A stretch of DNA of 64,000 nt from Mesorhizobium sp. AR02 (lineage in GTDB: Bacteria; Pseudomonadota; Alphaproteobacteria; Rhizobiales; Rhizobiaceae). The position numbers and the translations under genes are program-made. Below the pieces are notes generated by a model. The model was not told where the DNA came from, did no database searches, and saw only the letters and a list, made by a program, of their open reading frames with translations. This document shows positions 34,856-43,630 of this stretch, piece by piece (within the stretch, counting starts at the first letter, position 1; each line of letters begins with the position of its first letter). The stretch spans positions 924,423 to 988,422 of the forward strand of contig NZ_CP080530.1 of the NCBI RefSeq assembly GCF_024746835.1, written 5' to 3'.

Positions 34856-36073
34856 TCAAGGGTCCGGAAATGGCGTGATCGACCAATCGATCAAGTCGAC
34901 GGCACGCTGAAGTATGGCCTGGGTTTGCGCAAGGTTGGGATGTGCGGCGATGACATATCCAATTAGGTCCCCGTAGTCGCCATTCCTGACGATAGGGGTC
35001 TTGGGTTCAATAAAGAATTTGACCTCAGTGATACCTGGTACAGTTGCTGCCTGATTGACGCCGCCGATCCAATCGAGGGTGCCATCGCTATCAGGCACTA
35101 GAATCCGAGCGGCCGCAGTTTGCGAATGCCTTCTGCGCAAATCCCATTCGTCGCCGACGACAAGCTTGATGTGCTCGGTGATGATGTCCACACCATAAGC
35201 CAGCTGAATCAGTTGAGGTCCGGGCGCGCCACCAAGGCGAGGATTGACTTCAATGACTACCGGGCCACGCTTCGTCCATCGGAATTCAATGCACGTTGGC
35301 CCCCAGCCAAGGCCGAGAACTTGCAAACAGCTCAGCGAAACATCAGCGATACGCTCGCGCTCCTCATTGGTCAGCAGGGCCGGAAGCGTCATCTCACGAA
35401 AGACGAAATGCGGCGGAGCCCCGAAATCGCCGGCGGAGATTGCGATGACCTCATCTCCCATTGTGTCGGCGCAATAGTAGGGACCTTGGGCAAATTCTTC
35501 GACCAGTATCCTCGGTGAAGACCGCCATGTGTAGTTCCCGCCCAACAGATAGGTCGTATGTTCGGCCAACTCATCGGCGTTGCGGCACAATCGGACACCT
35601 CTGCTGCCGACACCTACCGCTGGCTTGACAACCACCGGCAGGCCAATCTCCGCAGCATAGCTTTCTACGTCCGTCGCATTCGCGGCCACGCGATAAACAG
35701 GTACCGGAACGCCTGCTCCCGCGAGGAGCTGACGTTGAGCGAACTTGTCGCAGCATTGTTCAACCGATACGGGGTTCGGTCCCGGGAGACCGAAACGGCG
35801 GCAGAGCTTGCCTACTGTCGCATAAACCGCTTCCCTAGCGCTGGTAATGCCAGCAATGTCGTAGGTCGCACGGAGCCGGGAACATTCCCGGATCAGCGCA
35901 TCGAGATTGTCTGTATCGACACGAATGGCCTCAACGCTTTCCGCCGCAAGATAGTCGTACTGAGTTGGATCAGTCGACAGGGTAATTGGATGAAGACCAA
36001 GACGCTGGGCCGCTTGGACGTACGACAGACCATTGCTTGCGCTTTCAATCAGGATGAGCACTCTTTTTGCCAT
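34856..36073 (-). CDS. ATP-grasp ligase
   Basis: A 405-residue ATP-grasp protein. Start at 36073 (MAKRVLILIESASNGLSYVQ) is preferred over the 16-residue longer frame. The N-terminal pre-ATP-grasp Rossmann half includes GITSAREAVYATVGKLCRRF. The ATP-grasp core contains GLPVVVKPAVGVGSRGVRLC (P-loop-like lysine), ILVEEFAQGPYYCADTM, and the metal-binding CIEFRWTKRGPVVIEVNPRL. Such enzymes couple a carboxylate to an amine using ATP, often making dipeptides or acyl-amino acids. The last residues (FPDP) come from the junction with the binding-protein fragment; the original end is seen at 8012. A dead copy at 56690-57232 lies beside a MATE exporter. Substrates unknown. Confidence 0.82.
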   Translation of the reverse strand: MAKRVLILIESASNGLSYVQAAQRLGLHPITLSTDPTQYDYLAAESVEAIRVDTDNLDALIRECSRLRATYDIAGITSAREAVYATVGKLCRRFGLPGPNPVSVEQCCDKFAQRQLLAGAGVPVPVYRVAANATDVESYAAEIGLPVVVKPAVGVGSRGVRLCRNADELAEHTTYLLGGNYTWRSSPRILVEEFAQGPYYCADTMGDEVIAISAGDFGAPPHFVFREMTLPALLTNEERERIADVSLSCLQVLGLGWGPTCIEFRWTKRGPVVIEVNPRLGGAPGPQLIQLAYGVDIITEHIKLVVGDEWDLRRRHSQTAAARILVPDSDGTLDWIGGVNQAATVPGITEVKFFIEPKTPIVRNGDYGDLIGYVIAAHPNLAQTQAILQRAVDLIDWSITPFPDP

Positions 36074-36206
36074 TTGCCTGTTACCTCTATGTTGCGTGGT
36101 GTGAAGTGGTCTGGGCAACAATCGGCATCAGCTTTCCTATCCGTGCCAGGCCTCAGACCTTGCGGCGAAGGTACCATCGTCAGCGATCTGCTCCCGCAAA
36201 GATTCT

Positions 36207-36221
36207 GTAACTTAGTGTTAC
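36207..36221. promoter_or_regulatory. inverted repeat upstream of the ATP-grasp gene
   Basis: GTAAC-N5-GTTAC, a perfect 5+5 inverted repeat 134-148 bases before the ATG of the ATP-grasp gene, between it and the group II intron remnant. It could be an operator. It is short enough to be chance. Confidence 0.25.
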
Positions 36222-36246
36222 GGTTTTGTTGCAACTGCGGACTGAT

Positions 36247-36820
36247 CGGGATAGGGGCGCGACGTCCCCCTCCCACACCACCGGCCATACGGGTCCGTAC
36301 CACGGCGGTTCGATCGGATTAGGCTTGGGCAAAGACATGGAGCCGGGGGAGACCGAGAGACTCGAAGACATGCGCCAGAATCCCGTCGGTGAACCGGCGG
36401 CAATCGCAGCTCCGAACTTTGGTACGCCATGACGGCGCAGTTCCTTGAAGCGGTTGTGCCCATTCCCCATTGCCGCCAGAGATACATGCGTAGTCTTCGG
36501 CGGAGCCACGCTTCCAAGTTCGTAAGCACCCGTGGGGGGTCTGGCAGAAGCCGAAGTAATCGCGCCATCCGATAAGGTATGGCTTCAGCTCCTTGATCAA
36601 CTGCGGCAGACTGATCCCCGTGTCCGGCGTGTCATGTCCCGGATCAGCGTCTCGAATTTGCCGAGGGTCTTCGGCACAATGCGCCGCTCGCTCCCGTCAT
36701 TTGAGATGCTGAACCCAGGATTTGTGGTAATCTACGCCGGGTCGTATGATACGTCGCACTTTCCCCGCCATGACGATCGTCGAACCCGAAATACGGTACG
36801 CTGCACGGCAGGAGGTGCGA
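36247..36820 (-). mobile_element. group II intron remnant with maturase C-terminus
   Basis: Minus-strand frames read the C-terminal part of a bacterial group II intron reverse transcriptase/maturase: ISLPQLIKELKPYLIGW, RDYFGFCQTP, LTNLEAWLRRRLRMYLWRQW, HNRFKELRRHGVPKF, and SPTGFWRM. It is followed by the intron 3' region, where CCGCCGTGGTACGGACCCGT and a GGTGGTGTGGGAGGGG stretch resemble domain V/VI. The coding pieces lie in at least three frames, and the RT domain and intron 5' end are missing. Confidence 0.75.
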
Positions 36821-36860
36821 GTGTCCGTCAAGTACCCAACTTTCTAGTGAGTGCAGCCTC

Positions 36861-36868
36861 TCTCATGC
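36861..36868. repeat. left target-site duplication of the IS66 element
   Basis: tctcatgc precedes the left end; cctcatgc follows the right end at 42635-42642. Seven of eight bases match, and 8 bases is the normal IS66 duplication length. Confidence 0.7.
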
Positions 36869-36925
36869 GTAAGCGATGCGCCAAGGCACCTTGCAATAGG
36901 CCGATGAACATGGAGTTTTCGAGCC

Positions 36926-37363
36926 ATGACATTGGAACATGCAAGCGGCGATACGGTCGCCGAGTTAAGCGCCGCCGCGGCGTCCGAAGATCTTACAACG
37001 GTGCCCGGGCGCGTGCGGCAACGAAGGCTGTGGAGTTGCACGGAGAAGCGCGGGTTGGTCGATCTGGCGAGCGCGGCGGGGTCGTCGGTGACCGAGGTCG
37101 CGGAGGCATTCGGCGTAGCTCCGTCACAGCTTTATGCCTGGCGCAAACAGATGGCCGGCGGCGAGCTCGATGCCGATCGGGCGATGGCAACTTTCGCGCG
37201 GATCGAAGTGAACGATCTGCCCGGTGTCGAACGCCCCGTCGCCGATTGCCCGGACCAGGCCGGCAGAATCGTCGTGGCCTTTCCGAACGGCGCGCGATTG
37301 CGGATCGACGGGACCGTCGATCCGACGGCGCTGCGTATCGTACTGGCGGAGTTGACCAGGTGA
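36926..37363 (+). CDS. tnpA: IS66 TnpA
   Basis: A 145-residue IS66 accessory protein with the helix-turn-helix RGLVDLASAAGSSVTEVAEA then FGVAPSQLYAWRKQM, and the C-terminal AGRIVVAFPNGARLRIDGTV segment. Needed with TnpB for IS66 transposition. It overlaps tnpB by four bases (GTGA). Confidence 0.85.
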   Translation: MTLEHASGDTVAELSAAAASEDLTTVPGRVRQRRLWSCTEKRGLVDLASAAGSSVTEVAEAFGVAPSQLYAWRKQMAGGELDADRAMATFARIEVNDLPGVERPVADCPDQAGRIVVAFPNGARLRIDGTVDPTALRIVLAELTR

Positions 37364-37710
37364 TCACGGTGGTGCCGACCGACCGGATTTACTTGTGCTG
37401 CGGTGAGACCGACATGCGCCGCGGGATCAACAGCCTGGCGCGGATGGTGCAGCAGGTGCTCGCGCTCGACCCGCATTCCGGCGCGATCTTCTGCTTCCGT
37501 GGACGCAAGGGTCATATCATCAAGATTTTGGCGCATGACGACCAGGGGTTCTGCCTTTTTACAAAACGGCTTTCCGATGGTTGTTTCGCCTGGCCGACCA
37601 CCAAGGATCAGGTGACCGTGTCGCTCACTAAGGCACAGCTTTCGCTACTTTTGGACGGGATCGATTGGCGCCGGCCGAACAAGATTTATCGACCACGTCT
37701 GGCCGGCTAA
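37360..37710 (+). CDS. tnpB: IS66 TnpB
   Basis: A 116-residue IS66 Orf2 protein with GTG start at 37360, coupled to tnpA. The hallmark text RIYLCCGETDMRRGINSLAR and HIIKILAHDDQGFCLFTKRL is intact. Confidence 0.9.
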   Translation: MITVVPTDRIYLCCGETDMRRGINSLARMVQQVLALDPHSGAIFCFRGRKGHIIKILAHDDQGFCLFTKRLSDGCFAWPTTKDQVTVSLTKAQLSLLLDGIDWRRPNKIYRPRLAG

Positions 37711-37781
37711 ATTCGGCCGTTCTCATTGATTTTGTGTCGATTTTGCTTCCGTAGACGAGGTCTTTCGGGTATGTAATTTGG

Positions 37782-39129
37782 GTGTCGGAACAAGCTCCCT
37801 CCATCGCTGATTTCCTCGCCCGGATCGCCACTCTGGAGGCGGCGGTTTGTGCCCGTGACATCGCCATTGCCGAACGGGATGAGCAGCTGCGAAGAGAGCG
37901 CGCCGAGGCCGCGCTTCGCATCCAGCGCCTGCAGCTGCAGATCGATCGCTTCAACCGCAAGGCCTTCGGCCGCTCCTCCGAGAAGCTCGGCCAGATGCAG
38001 CTCGAACTCGAAGATCTCGAGATCGATTTCGCCGCCAGCGTGCCCGATCTCGATCTGCCTATCGTCGCTGACACCGACAAGGTGCGGGTGTTGCCGGTGC
38101 GCAAGCTCAACCCCAACCTGCCGCGCAAGCGGGTCGTTCGCGAGCCCTCTTGCGCATGTTGCACGGGCTGCGGCGGCGATCTTCGCGCCATGGGCGAAGA
38201 TGGCGACGAGATGCTCGATCTGGTGGCTCAGGCCTGGCAGGTGATCGAGACCATTAGACCCAAGTACAGCTGCCGGACCTGCGATAAAATCATCCAGGCG
38301 CCGGCGCCAGCCAAGGCCATAGCACGCGGCAAGCTCAGCTATGCCGCGCTCGCCCATATCATGATGGCGAAGTGGGGTTATCATCTGCCCTTCTACCGTC
38401 TGGCCCAGATGATGGCCGCCAAGGGCGTCGATATCGAGCGTTCCACGCTTGCGCGCAGCGCCGGCTACGCCGCCGCCTTGCTCGATCCGATCTACAACCG
38501 CATCCGCGAGATCGGCCGTACCCGCACCAAGATCCACACCGACGACACGCGGCTTCCGATCCTGGCGCCCGGCAACGGCAAGACCCACAAGGGCGCGCTC
38601 TGGGTTTACGTCGCCGACGACCGCAATTCGGGTTCGCAGGAGCCGCCGATCGCCTGGTATCGCGCCACCATGGGCCGCGCCGGCGAGAGCGTGATGACCG
38701 AGCTCGCCGGATTTACCGGCACGCTCCAGGCCGACGGTTTCAGCGGCTATAACCAGCTCTACAAGGGCGGCGCCATTCGAGAAGCAGCCTGCCTAGCCCA
38801 TCTGCGTCGCAAGATATTCGACGTTCACGACAGCCAGCCGACCGAGCTCAGCACGACGGCGATGGCCGGTATCCAGGCGATCTACCGGATCGAGGAAGAG
38901 ATACGGGGGCTCCCGCCCGCCGAGCGATTGGCCGCACGACGAAGTCGGACCCGACCACTGGTCCGCGCGCTGCGACGACAGCTCATGCGCCAGGGCAAGG
39001 GTTTGTCGCGCCATGCCGATATCGCCAAGGCCTTCGCCTATGGCACCAACCGATGGCGCGCGTTCAATCGCTTCCTCTACGATGGCCAGCTCGAGCCCGA
39101 CAACCTGATCGCGGAGCGGGCCATTCGTG
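37782..39129 (+). pseudogene. tnpC: IS66 TnpC transposase, 5' part, interrupted
   Basis: GTG start at 37782. The leucine-zipper N-terminus (RIQRLQLQIDRFNRKAFGRS), the Cys-rich zinc motif (CACCTGCGGDLRAMGEDGDE, CRTCDKIIQAP) and the DDE domain (TKIHTDDTRLPILAPG, TLQADGFSGYN, ACLAHLRRKIFDVH) are intact up to DNLIAERAIR at 39128. The frame then enters the inserted recombinase element. The missing C-terminus is found at 41718-41954. Confidence 0.85.
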
Positions 39130-39163
39130 GATTTACAACGACCGATTCATACTGCACCTCTCC

Positions 39164-41233
39164 TCAAACGTCCGGAAACAGGGACTTTTGGTTTTCCATT
39201 TTGATGCGACACGGGCCCCTGTGACGCGGAAACTGGGTTACTTGATCCTTTTCCAGGTCCGTGGCTCGTATTTGGTGCGGCGCATCCGGAACAACCTGCT
39301 CGGTAGGGAGCACGCCCTCCTTGATCAGTCGACGGACACGATGGGCTGTAACTCCAAGCTTTTTGGCAGCTTCGGTCAGCGTGAGCCATTCGCCATTCTT
39401 TTCGGCGGATCGGTAGCCGTGGATTTTATGGACCGTGCGCAGTGCCCCGACACGGCGCGCCGTCCAGGTTTTGCCTTGTCCGGTCTGCATTCCCATCCGG
39501 TTGAGAGTGGCGGCAATGTTTGCGTCGGACCAGCGGGTAGCCATAGACCGCATGACGGCAAGGGCGGCCTCCGGAGTACTCTGGCCATGTTCGCCAGCTT
39601 TGGGTTTGCGAATACGCAGCTGGGAGTGCTGGCCACCCCTCCAGTGGATCGTCAAAATAACTTCACGTTGCTCTTCATCGACGTCAGCGATGATATCCGA
39701 CACGAGGGTGCGGAGGAGCTGCTGACGGCAACGCATATCGACGTCAGGCGCGCGCCAGGCAGCCTCCAGGTCGGTGGCAATGCCAGCAAAATCGGGAACT
39801 GGGGTGACAAGATCGATTTGTCGCGCTTGGGCCAAACCCGCTTCACAGGCTTCCACGCGCCTGAGCGCTGCCTCCCAGCTCTTCTCAAGTTGGGCAGCGA
39901 TCAGCCGGTTGTCGGGGTCGCAAGCGGCATAGCGACGCTCAGCGAGAGATGCCTCGTATCGAGCTTGCTGCAAGTCCAGCTCCACCATACGGTGTCGTTC
40001 TTCCAGATTATCCCGATGCGCACGATCAGCTTCCATTGCGGCCTCGATCGCCATTGGCGTCACGGCTCTCAATATCTCTTTGCCGATGGCAGGGTCGATG
40101 CGAGATGCGCCAAAAGTCATGCATCGCGGCTTGGCCAGCATCTGGTTGATACGTTCGCAGCGGTAATAGGGATGACCCGGAGGCCGGCCCGAATAGACAA
40201 CGCCCAACCGCCTTCCACATCGGCCGCAGGTGAGCAGGCCCGCAAGCAGCGCACGGCCGCCACGACCCGACTTGATGCCGCCTTTCTGTCCAAAGGCATT
40301 GACGGCGATATGGCTCTGGTTCCGCTCAAACTCACTCCAATCGATATAACCTTCATGATGATCCTGGAGCAGCACTTCCCACGTTCCAAAGGGCTTGTTG
40401 TGGCCGTAGCTTTTGCGAGCCCTGCCATCGACAATCTCCGTTCGCTTCTCGCTTTTACCATAGACATAGACCCCGGCGTAGAATGGGTTCTTCAGGATCG
40501 AAATAACACTTCGATAGCGAACCGGCACCCAGTCGAAGGACACCGTTTTGCGCCCGTCAGAAGGGCGGGGAAAATGGAAATTATCAGCCGTCAGCGAAAT
40601 CAGCACCTGGCGGGCGCTGCCAAGCTCGCGGAAGCGCGAAAAGATGAGGCGGATCGCCTGCTGTACCCGAAGATCAGGATCAAGCCCCAGACCGTATTCA
40701 CGATGCCAGATATAGCCGATCGGAACACTGAGGCGCAGTTCCCCCCGCCGCGCTTTGGCGCGAGCCGCGTCAAGCATGCGCGTTCGCAATATGCCGAGCT
40801 CAAACTCGCTGATGCTGCCCTTCATACCCAACAACAATCGATCGTTAGGCCGACAAGGATCGTACACCCCGTCGAGATCTATGACGCGCGCTTCAACCAG
40901 GCCGCACAGTTCCAGGAGGTGGTGCCAATCCCGGCCGTTACGGGAAAGGCGCGATGCGTCGAGGCAGAGCACTGCGCCAACTTTGCCTGTGCACAGGCCG
41001 CTCACCAGTCGCTCGAAACCAGGGCGGTCGACAGCGCCGCTGGCGGTCCGACCAAGGTCATCGTCGATCACCTCGACATCATGGAATCCCCAGCGGCGCG
41101 CAACATCCACAAGTTCATATTGTCGCCGCTGGCTTTCCAGGTTGTTCTGGACCTGACCGGGGGTCGACTGTCGAACGTAGACCACAGCTTTGCGCTTCAG
41201 CACCGTCGCTGGAAGGAGATCATTGCCCGTCAT
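39164..41233 (-). CDS. large serine recombinase
   Basis: A 689-residue site-specific recombinase. The resolvase domain has the nucleophile serine in VVYVRQSTPGQVQNNLESQR and the conserved LCLDASRLSRNGRDW and MKGSISEFELGILRTRM. The Recombinase domain follows (about 170-290, with ILKNPFYAGVYVYG), then a zinc ribbon (LLTCGRCGRRLGV...YRC) and a coiled coil (about 410-460). A helix-turn-helix tail near 620-660 (LTLTEAAKKLGVTAHRVRRL) is an unusual addition. It probably moved the element that interrupts IS66. Starts in an ATGA overlap with the gene upstream. Confidence 0.9.
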   Translation of the reverse strand: MTGNDLLPATVLKRKAVVYVRQSTPGQVQNNLESQRRQYELVDVARRWGFHDVEVIDDDLGRTASGAVDRPGFERLVSGLCTGKVGAVLCLDASRLSRNGRDWHHLLELCGLVEARVIDLDGVYDPCRPNDRLLLGMKGSISEFELGILRTRMLDAARAKARRGELRLSVPIGYIWHREYGLGLDPDLRVQQAIRLIFSRFRELGSARQVLISLTADNFHFPRPSDGRKTVSFDWVPVRYRSVISILKNPFYAGVYVYGKSEKRTEIVDGRARKSYGHNKPFGTWEVLLQDHHEGYIDWSEFERNQSHIAVNAFGQKGGIKSGRGGRALLAGLLTCGRCGRRLGVVYSGRPPGHPYYRCERINQMLAKPRCMTFGASRIDPAIGKEILRAVTPMAIEAAMEADRAHRDNLEERHRMVELDLQQARYEASLAERRYAACDPDNRLIAAQLEKSWEAALRRVEACEAGLAQARQIDLVTPVPDFAGIATDLEAAWRAPDVDMRCRQQLLRTLVSDIIADVDEEQREVILTIHWRGGQHSQLRIRKPKAGEHGQSTPEAALAVMRSMATRWSDANIAATLNRMGMQTGQGKTWTARRVGALRTVHKIHGYRSAEKNGEWLTLTEAAKKLGVTAHRVRRLIKEGVLPTEQVVPDAPHQIRATDLEKDQVTQFPRHRGPCRIKMENQKSLFPDV

Positions 41234-41438
41234 CGCTCGTCTCCTTCGTCGCGACGCCGGCCGCGGCCATCAGGAGGGTCGCCAGCCAGGCGACAACAAC
41301 GCTTCGTTCCGGGTCGCTCAGGCCTCGCATCTGCGGCGTATCGAGCGGCATGCTCAGCTGCTGGGTCAGCACCGGTAATGTCGAGGGTGGTGGTGGTAAA
41401 GCCTTCATGGCGCGCCTCCTGGATGGCCGTGAGTCCAT
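41220..41438 (-). CDS. possible small ORF overlapping the recombinase start
   Basis: A 72-residue frame, possibly starting at the internal ATG (MKALPPPPSTLPVLTQQLSM), runs through the end of the companion ORF in another frame and ends 14 bases inside the recombinase gene. A hydrophobic helix (VVVAWLATLLMAAAGVA) and the overlapping stop/start arrangement suggest translation. Either this frame or the tail of the 41230-41691 frame is the genuine one. Confidence 0.4.
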   Translation of the reverse strand: MDSRPSRRRAMKALPPPPSTLPVLTQQLSMPLDTPQMRGLSDPERSVVVAWLATLLMAAAGVATKETSDDGQ

Positions 41439-41691
41439 CCGTCGAAGTCTGCCTGAAACCGCGCTCGGTAAGCAGTCTATGAAGCTCTACAAGTCCAATC
41501 ACCGCAACGCGCGGTTCGCCCATCTCCATGTTGGCGCAAAACGCCCGATCCAGCATCCACTCTGCGACCTGAATGATCTCACCCGGCCTAATCTCGACCC
41601 GAATGATCGAACCGTTAGCCCGATCCTCCCGACCTTCATGCCGGAATCGGCCGCCGTAATATGGATGCCAGCGATAATGAAACTCTACCAT
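41230..41691 (-). CDS. companion protein of the serine recombinase (DUF5372-like)
   Basis: Frame of 153 residues starting MVEFHYRWHPYYGGRFRHEG. The first 75 residues resemble the small H-P-x-x-G-x-F proteins (DUF5372-like) that precede such recombinases in rhizobia. The arginine-rich second half lies opposite a better-looking small frame (41220-41438) and may not be native. The stop overlaps the recombinase start by four bases. Function unknown; an accessory role in integration is a guess. Confidence 0.55.
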   Translation of the reverse strand: MVEFHYRWHPYYGGRFRHEGREDRANGSIIRVEIRPGEIIQVAEWMLDRAFCANMEMGEPRVAVIGLVELHRLLTERGFRQTSTDGLTAIQEARHEGFTTTTLDITGADPAAEHAARYAADARPERPGTKRCCRLAGDPPDGRGRRRDEGDER

Positions 41692-41717
41692 CTGCCCGAC
41701 ATGGGCAGAATGACCCT

Positions 41718-41954
41718 GCGATGGCGGTCGGCCGACGCAACTGGCTTTTCTCGGGCAGCTTCGCCGCGGCAGAGCGGTCAGCGGTCGTGCTCAGCATCAT
41801 TGAGACGTGCAAGCTCTGCGGCGTCGATGCCGAAGCCTACATGGCCGACGTCACCGAGCGCATCCAGAATGATTGGCCAGCCTCGCGCTGGGACGAACTG
41901 ATGCCGTGGAATTGGGTGCGCCGCGAAGAGATGCAGCTCTCCTTGGCGGCATGA
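41718..41954 (+). pseudogene. tnpC: IS66 TnpC transposase, 3' part
   Basis: The displaced C-terminus: MAVGRRNWLFSGSFAAAERS and then VVLSIIETCKLCGVDAEAYM, ending MQLSLAA. It completes the frame broken at 39128. Its stop overlaps the UPF0149 start (ATGA). Confidence 0.85.
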
Positions 41955-42553
41955 GCGCGCTCGATGACATGGCGCTGTCGGACGAGGCGCTCGAGGCCTG
42001 GATGGCCGTCAAGATCAACCGTCGCCCGCTGGTGCGGACCATGTCGGCGCTGGATGGCTTCGTAACGGCGGCGGTCACCGGGCCGCGGTTCCCGGACCCG
42101 CAATACTGGATGTGCCCGCTCATGGGGTTGCCGCGCGACGTCTTGGCCAAAGGATCTGCAACCGATCACGCCGTGTTTGCCAGCGTCGCCAGGATCCACA
42201 ACCGGATCAACGAGACGCTCTTCGACAGACCGCAGGATTATGCGCCCCGTTTCGCCACCAAGCCCAGCGGCGGCATCGACCCCCGGCCTTGGTGCCAGGG
42301 GTTCTACGCGGCCATGAACCGCAACATCAAACGCTGGAAACGACTACTCGACCTCGACAACCCCAACCACGGCCTGCTGCTGCCGATCCTGATCTACTGC
42401 GTCGACAAAAAGGGGCGGCCCGTCCTCGGCAAGCCCAGGCCAGGGCCTGAGACCGCGCATTTCATCGAGCATGAGGCCTACAAAGACATCGCCCTCGTCA
42501 TCCCCGCCCTGCGCGAACTCCACTACGTCACCCGTTATGACGATCCGCCGTGA
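41951..42553 (+). CDS. UPF0149/YecA-family protein carried inside IS66
   Basis: A 200-residue protein starting MSALDDMALSDEALEAWMAV, coupled to tnpC by an ATGA overlap and lying inside the IS66 terminal repeats. The YgfB/YecA-like core shows LDGFVTAAVTGPRFPDPQYW and a helical second half with NRNIKRWKRLLDLDNPN. The C-terminal SEC-C zinc motif is absent. Function unknown. Its position between transposase and right end makes it a passenger or a fourth transposition gene of this IS66 group. Confidence 0.75.
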   Translation: MSALDDMALSDEALEAWMAVKINRRPLVRTMSALDGFVTAAVTGPRFPDPQYWMCPLMGLPRDVLAKGSATDHAVFASVARIHNRINETLFDRPQDYAPRFATKPSGGIDPRPWCQGFYAAMNRNIKRWKRLLDLDNPNHGLLLPILIYCVDKKGRPVLGKPRPGPETAHFIEHEAYKDIALVIPALRELHYVTRYDDPP

Positions 42554-42634
42554 TCGGCGGCGACGCGGACCAACGGCTTCCTCTATCTACTATAGAGCAC
42601 TATTTCGGGAAAGGTGCCTTGGCGCATCGCTTAC

Positions 42635-42642
42635 CCTCATGC
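42635..42642. repeat. right target-site duplication of the IS66 element
   Basis: cctcatgc, matching tctcatgc at 36861-36868 at seven of eight bases. Confidence 0.7.
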
Positions 42643-42649
42643 CACCTCG

Positions 42650-43630
42650 CTATCTTGACGTCTTTCCGCGCGCCAAAGGATGAAAACAGGCTAGCCGTCG
42701 CCCCGGCTCATTCTCGCGAAGCGCGGGCTCGGATACACGACATGCGCTGGCGGCCCAACGGCAACGCGGCGCGAAGGCGCAGCCGGGAGGGCGATTAAGG
42801 GGGCTCGGGACCTCCCCGTCGAGCGGCGCCGGCTGGCGCCGCCGCCCGGGATCGATCACCGGCACCGCGTCGAGCAACGCCCGCGTGTAAGGGTGGCGCG
42901 GATCGGCGAAGACTTGATCCACGGGACCGCTCTCGACGATGCGACCGAGATACATCACGGCGACGCTGTGGGCGATGTAGTCGACAACGCCGAGATCGTG
43001 GGTGATGAACAGATAGCTGACGTTCGATGCGGCTTGGAGAACCTTCAGAAGCTTCAGAATCTGAGCCTGCACGGAGACATCAAGCGCGGCGGTGGGTTCG
43101 TCGAGTACAAGCAGCCGTGGCTTAAGCGCCAGTGCACGTGCGATGGCAACCCGCTGCATCTGCCCCCCGGAGAGCTGATGCGGATAACGACTGAGGTATT
43201 CAACGCCGAGCCCAACCTGGCTCAGCAATTCACGGACACGCTCGGTGACGGCTTCCCCATGTATTCCGAGAATAGCGGTCAGCGGCTCGCCGATAATGGT
43301 GCGCACCTTCATTCTCGGATCGAGGGAAGAACGCGGGTTCTGGAACACGACGCCGACGTCACGGCGCGGGGGCATCGTTGCCCCATAATGACCCGCGGTA
43401 ACCACATTGCCGCCAATTTCGATCCTGCCAGCATCGAACCTCACAAGTCCCAGGAGCGCGGAGGCGAGCGTGCTCTTGCCGCAGCCCGACTCACCTACTA
43501 CGGCGAGCGTCTCGCCTAGTGCGATCTGGAAGTTGATGCCATCCAAGGCCTTCAGAGCACCGTGCCGCGTGGGATAGACTTTACAGAGGCTCTCGACAGA
43601 TACCAGGGGAACAGCCGATCCGGTGTTCAT
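42650..43630 (-). CDS. dppF: peptide ABC transporter ATP-binding protein (DppF-like)
   Basis: A 326-residue ATPase. The start at 43630 (MNTGSAVPLVSVESLCKVYP) overlaps the dppD stop by four bases. Walker A GESGCGKSTLASALL, signature LSGGQMQRVAIARALA, Walker B LLVLDEPTAALDVSVQAQIL, and the C-terminal oligopeptide-transporter tail with its cysteines (PGCAFAPRCRWAASACR). Last gene of the leftward operon; IS66 is inserted eight bases beyond its stop. Confidence 0.88.
   Translation of the reverse strand: MNTGSAVPLVSVESLCKVYPTRHGALKALDGINFQIALGETLAVVGESGCGKSTLASALLGLVRFDAGRIEIGGNVVTAGHYGATMPPRRDVGVVFQNPRSSLDPRMKVRTIIGEPLTAILGIHGEAVTERVRELLSQVGLGVEYLSRYPHQLSGGQMQRVAIARALALKPRLLVLDEPTAALDVSVQAQILKLLKVLQAASNVSYLFITHDLGVVDYIAHSVAVMYLGRIVESGPVDQVFADPRHPYTRALLDAVPVIDPGRRRQPAPLDGEVPSPLNRPPGCAFAPRCRWAASACRVSEPALRENEPGRRLACFHPLARGKTSR

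Larger units (their letters stand above)
39129..41719 (-). mobile_element. serine-recombinase mobile element inserted in tnpC
   Basis: About 2.6 kb with no obvious terminal inverted repeats. Removing it joins the codons for ERAIR directly to those for AMAVGRRNWLF, the uninterrupted TnpC sequence. Genes run on the minus strand: a small companion ORF, a possible second small ORF, and the recombinase. The boundaries are accurate to a few bases. Confidence 0.75.
36869..42634 (+). mobile_element. IS66-family element, interrupted by a serine-recombinase element
   Basis: Terminal inverted repeats are GTAAGCGATGCGCCAAGGCA at 36869 and its complement ending at 42634; the match extends a few bases further. 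Order inside: tnpA, tnpB, tnpC 5' part, inserted recombinase element (about 39129-41719), tnpC 3' part, UPF0149-family gene. Without the insert the element would be about 3.2 kb. It sits between the group II intron remnant and the end of the peptide transporter operon. Confidence 0.85.

Noticed and set aside
36090..36180. TGGCACG stretch upstream of the intact ATP-grasp gene as a sigma-54 promoter
   Set aside because: The -12 half reads GGAAA rather than TTGC/TTGA and no activator site is present.
36532..37710. 392-residue frame ending in IS66 tnpB
   Set aside because: Only the last 116 residues are TnpB; the upstream part reads through the intron remnant and tnpA in the wrong frame.
39053..41482. 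809-residue forward open frame
   Set aside because: It runs antisense to the serine recombinase and has no domain of its own; its first part is tnpC text read into the insert. A shadow frame.
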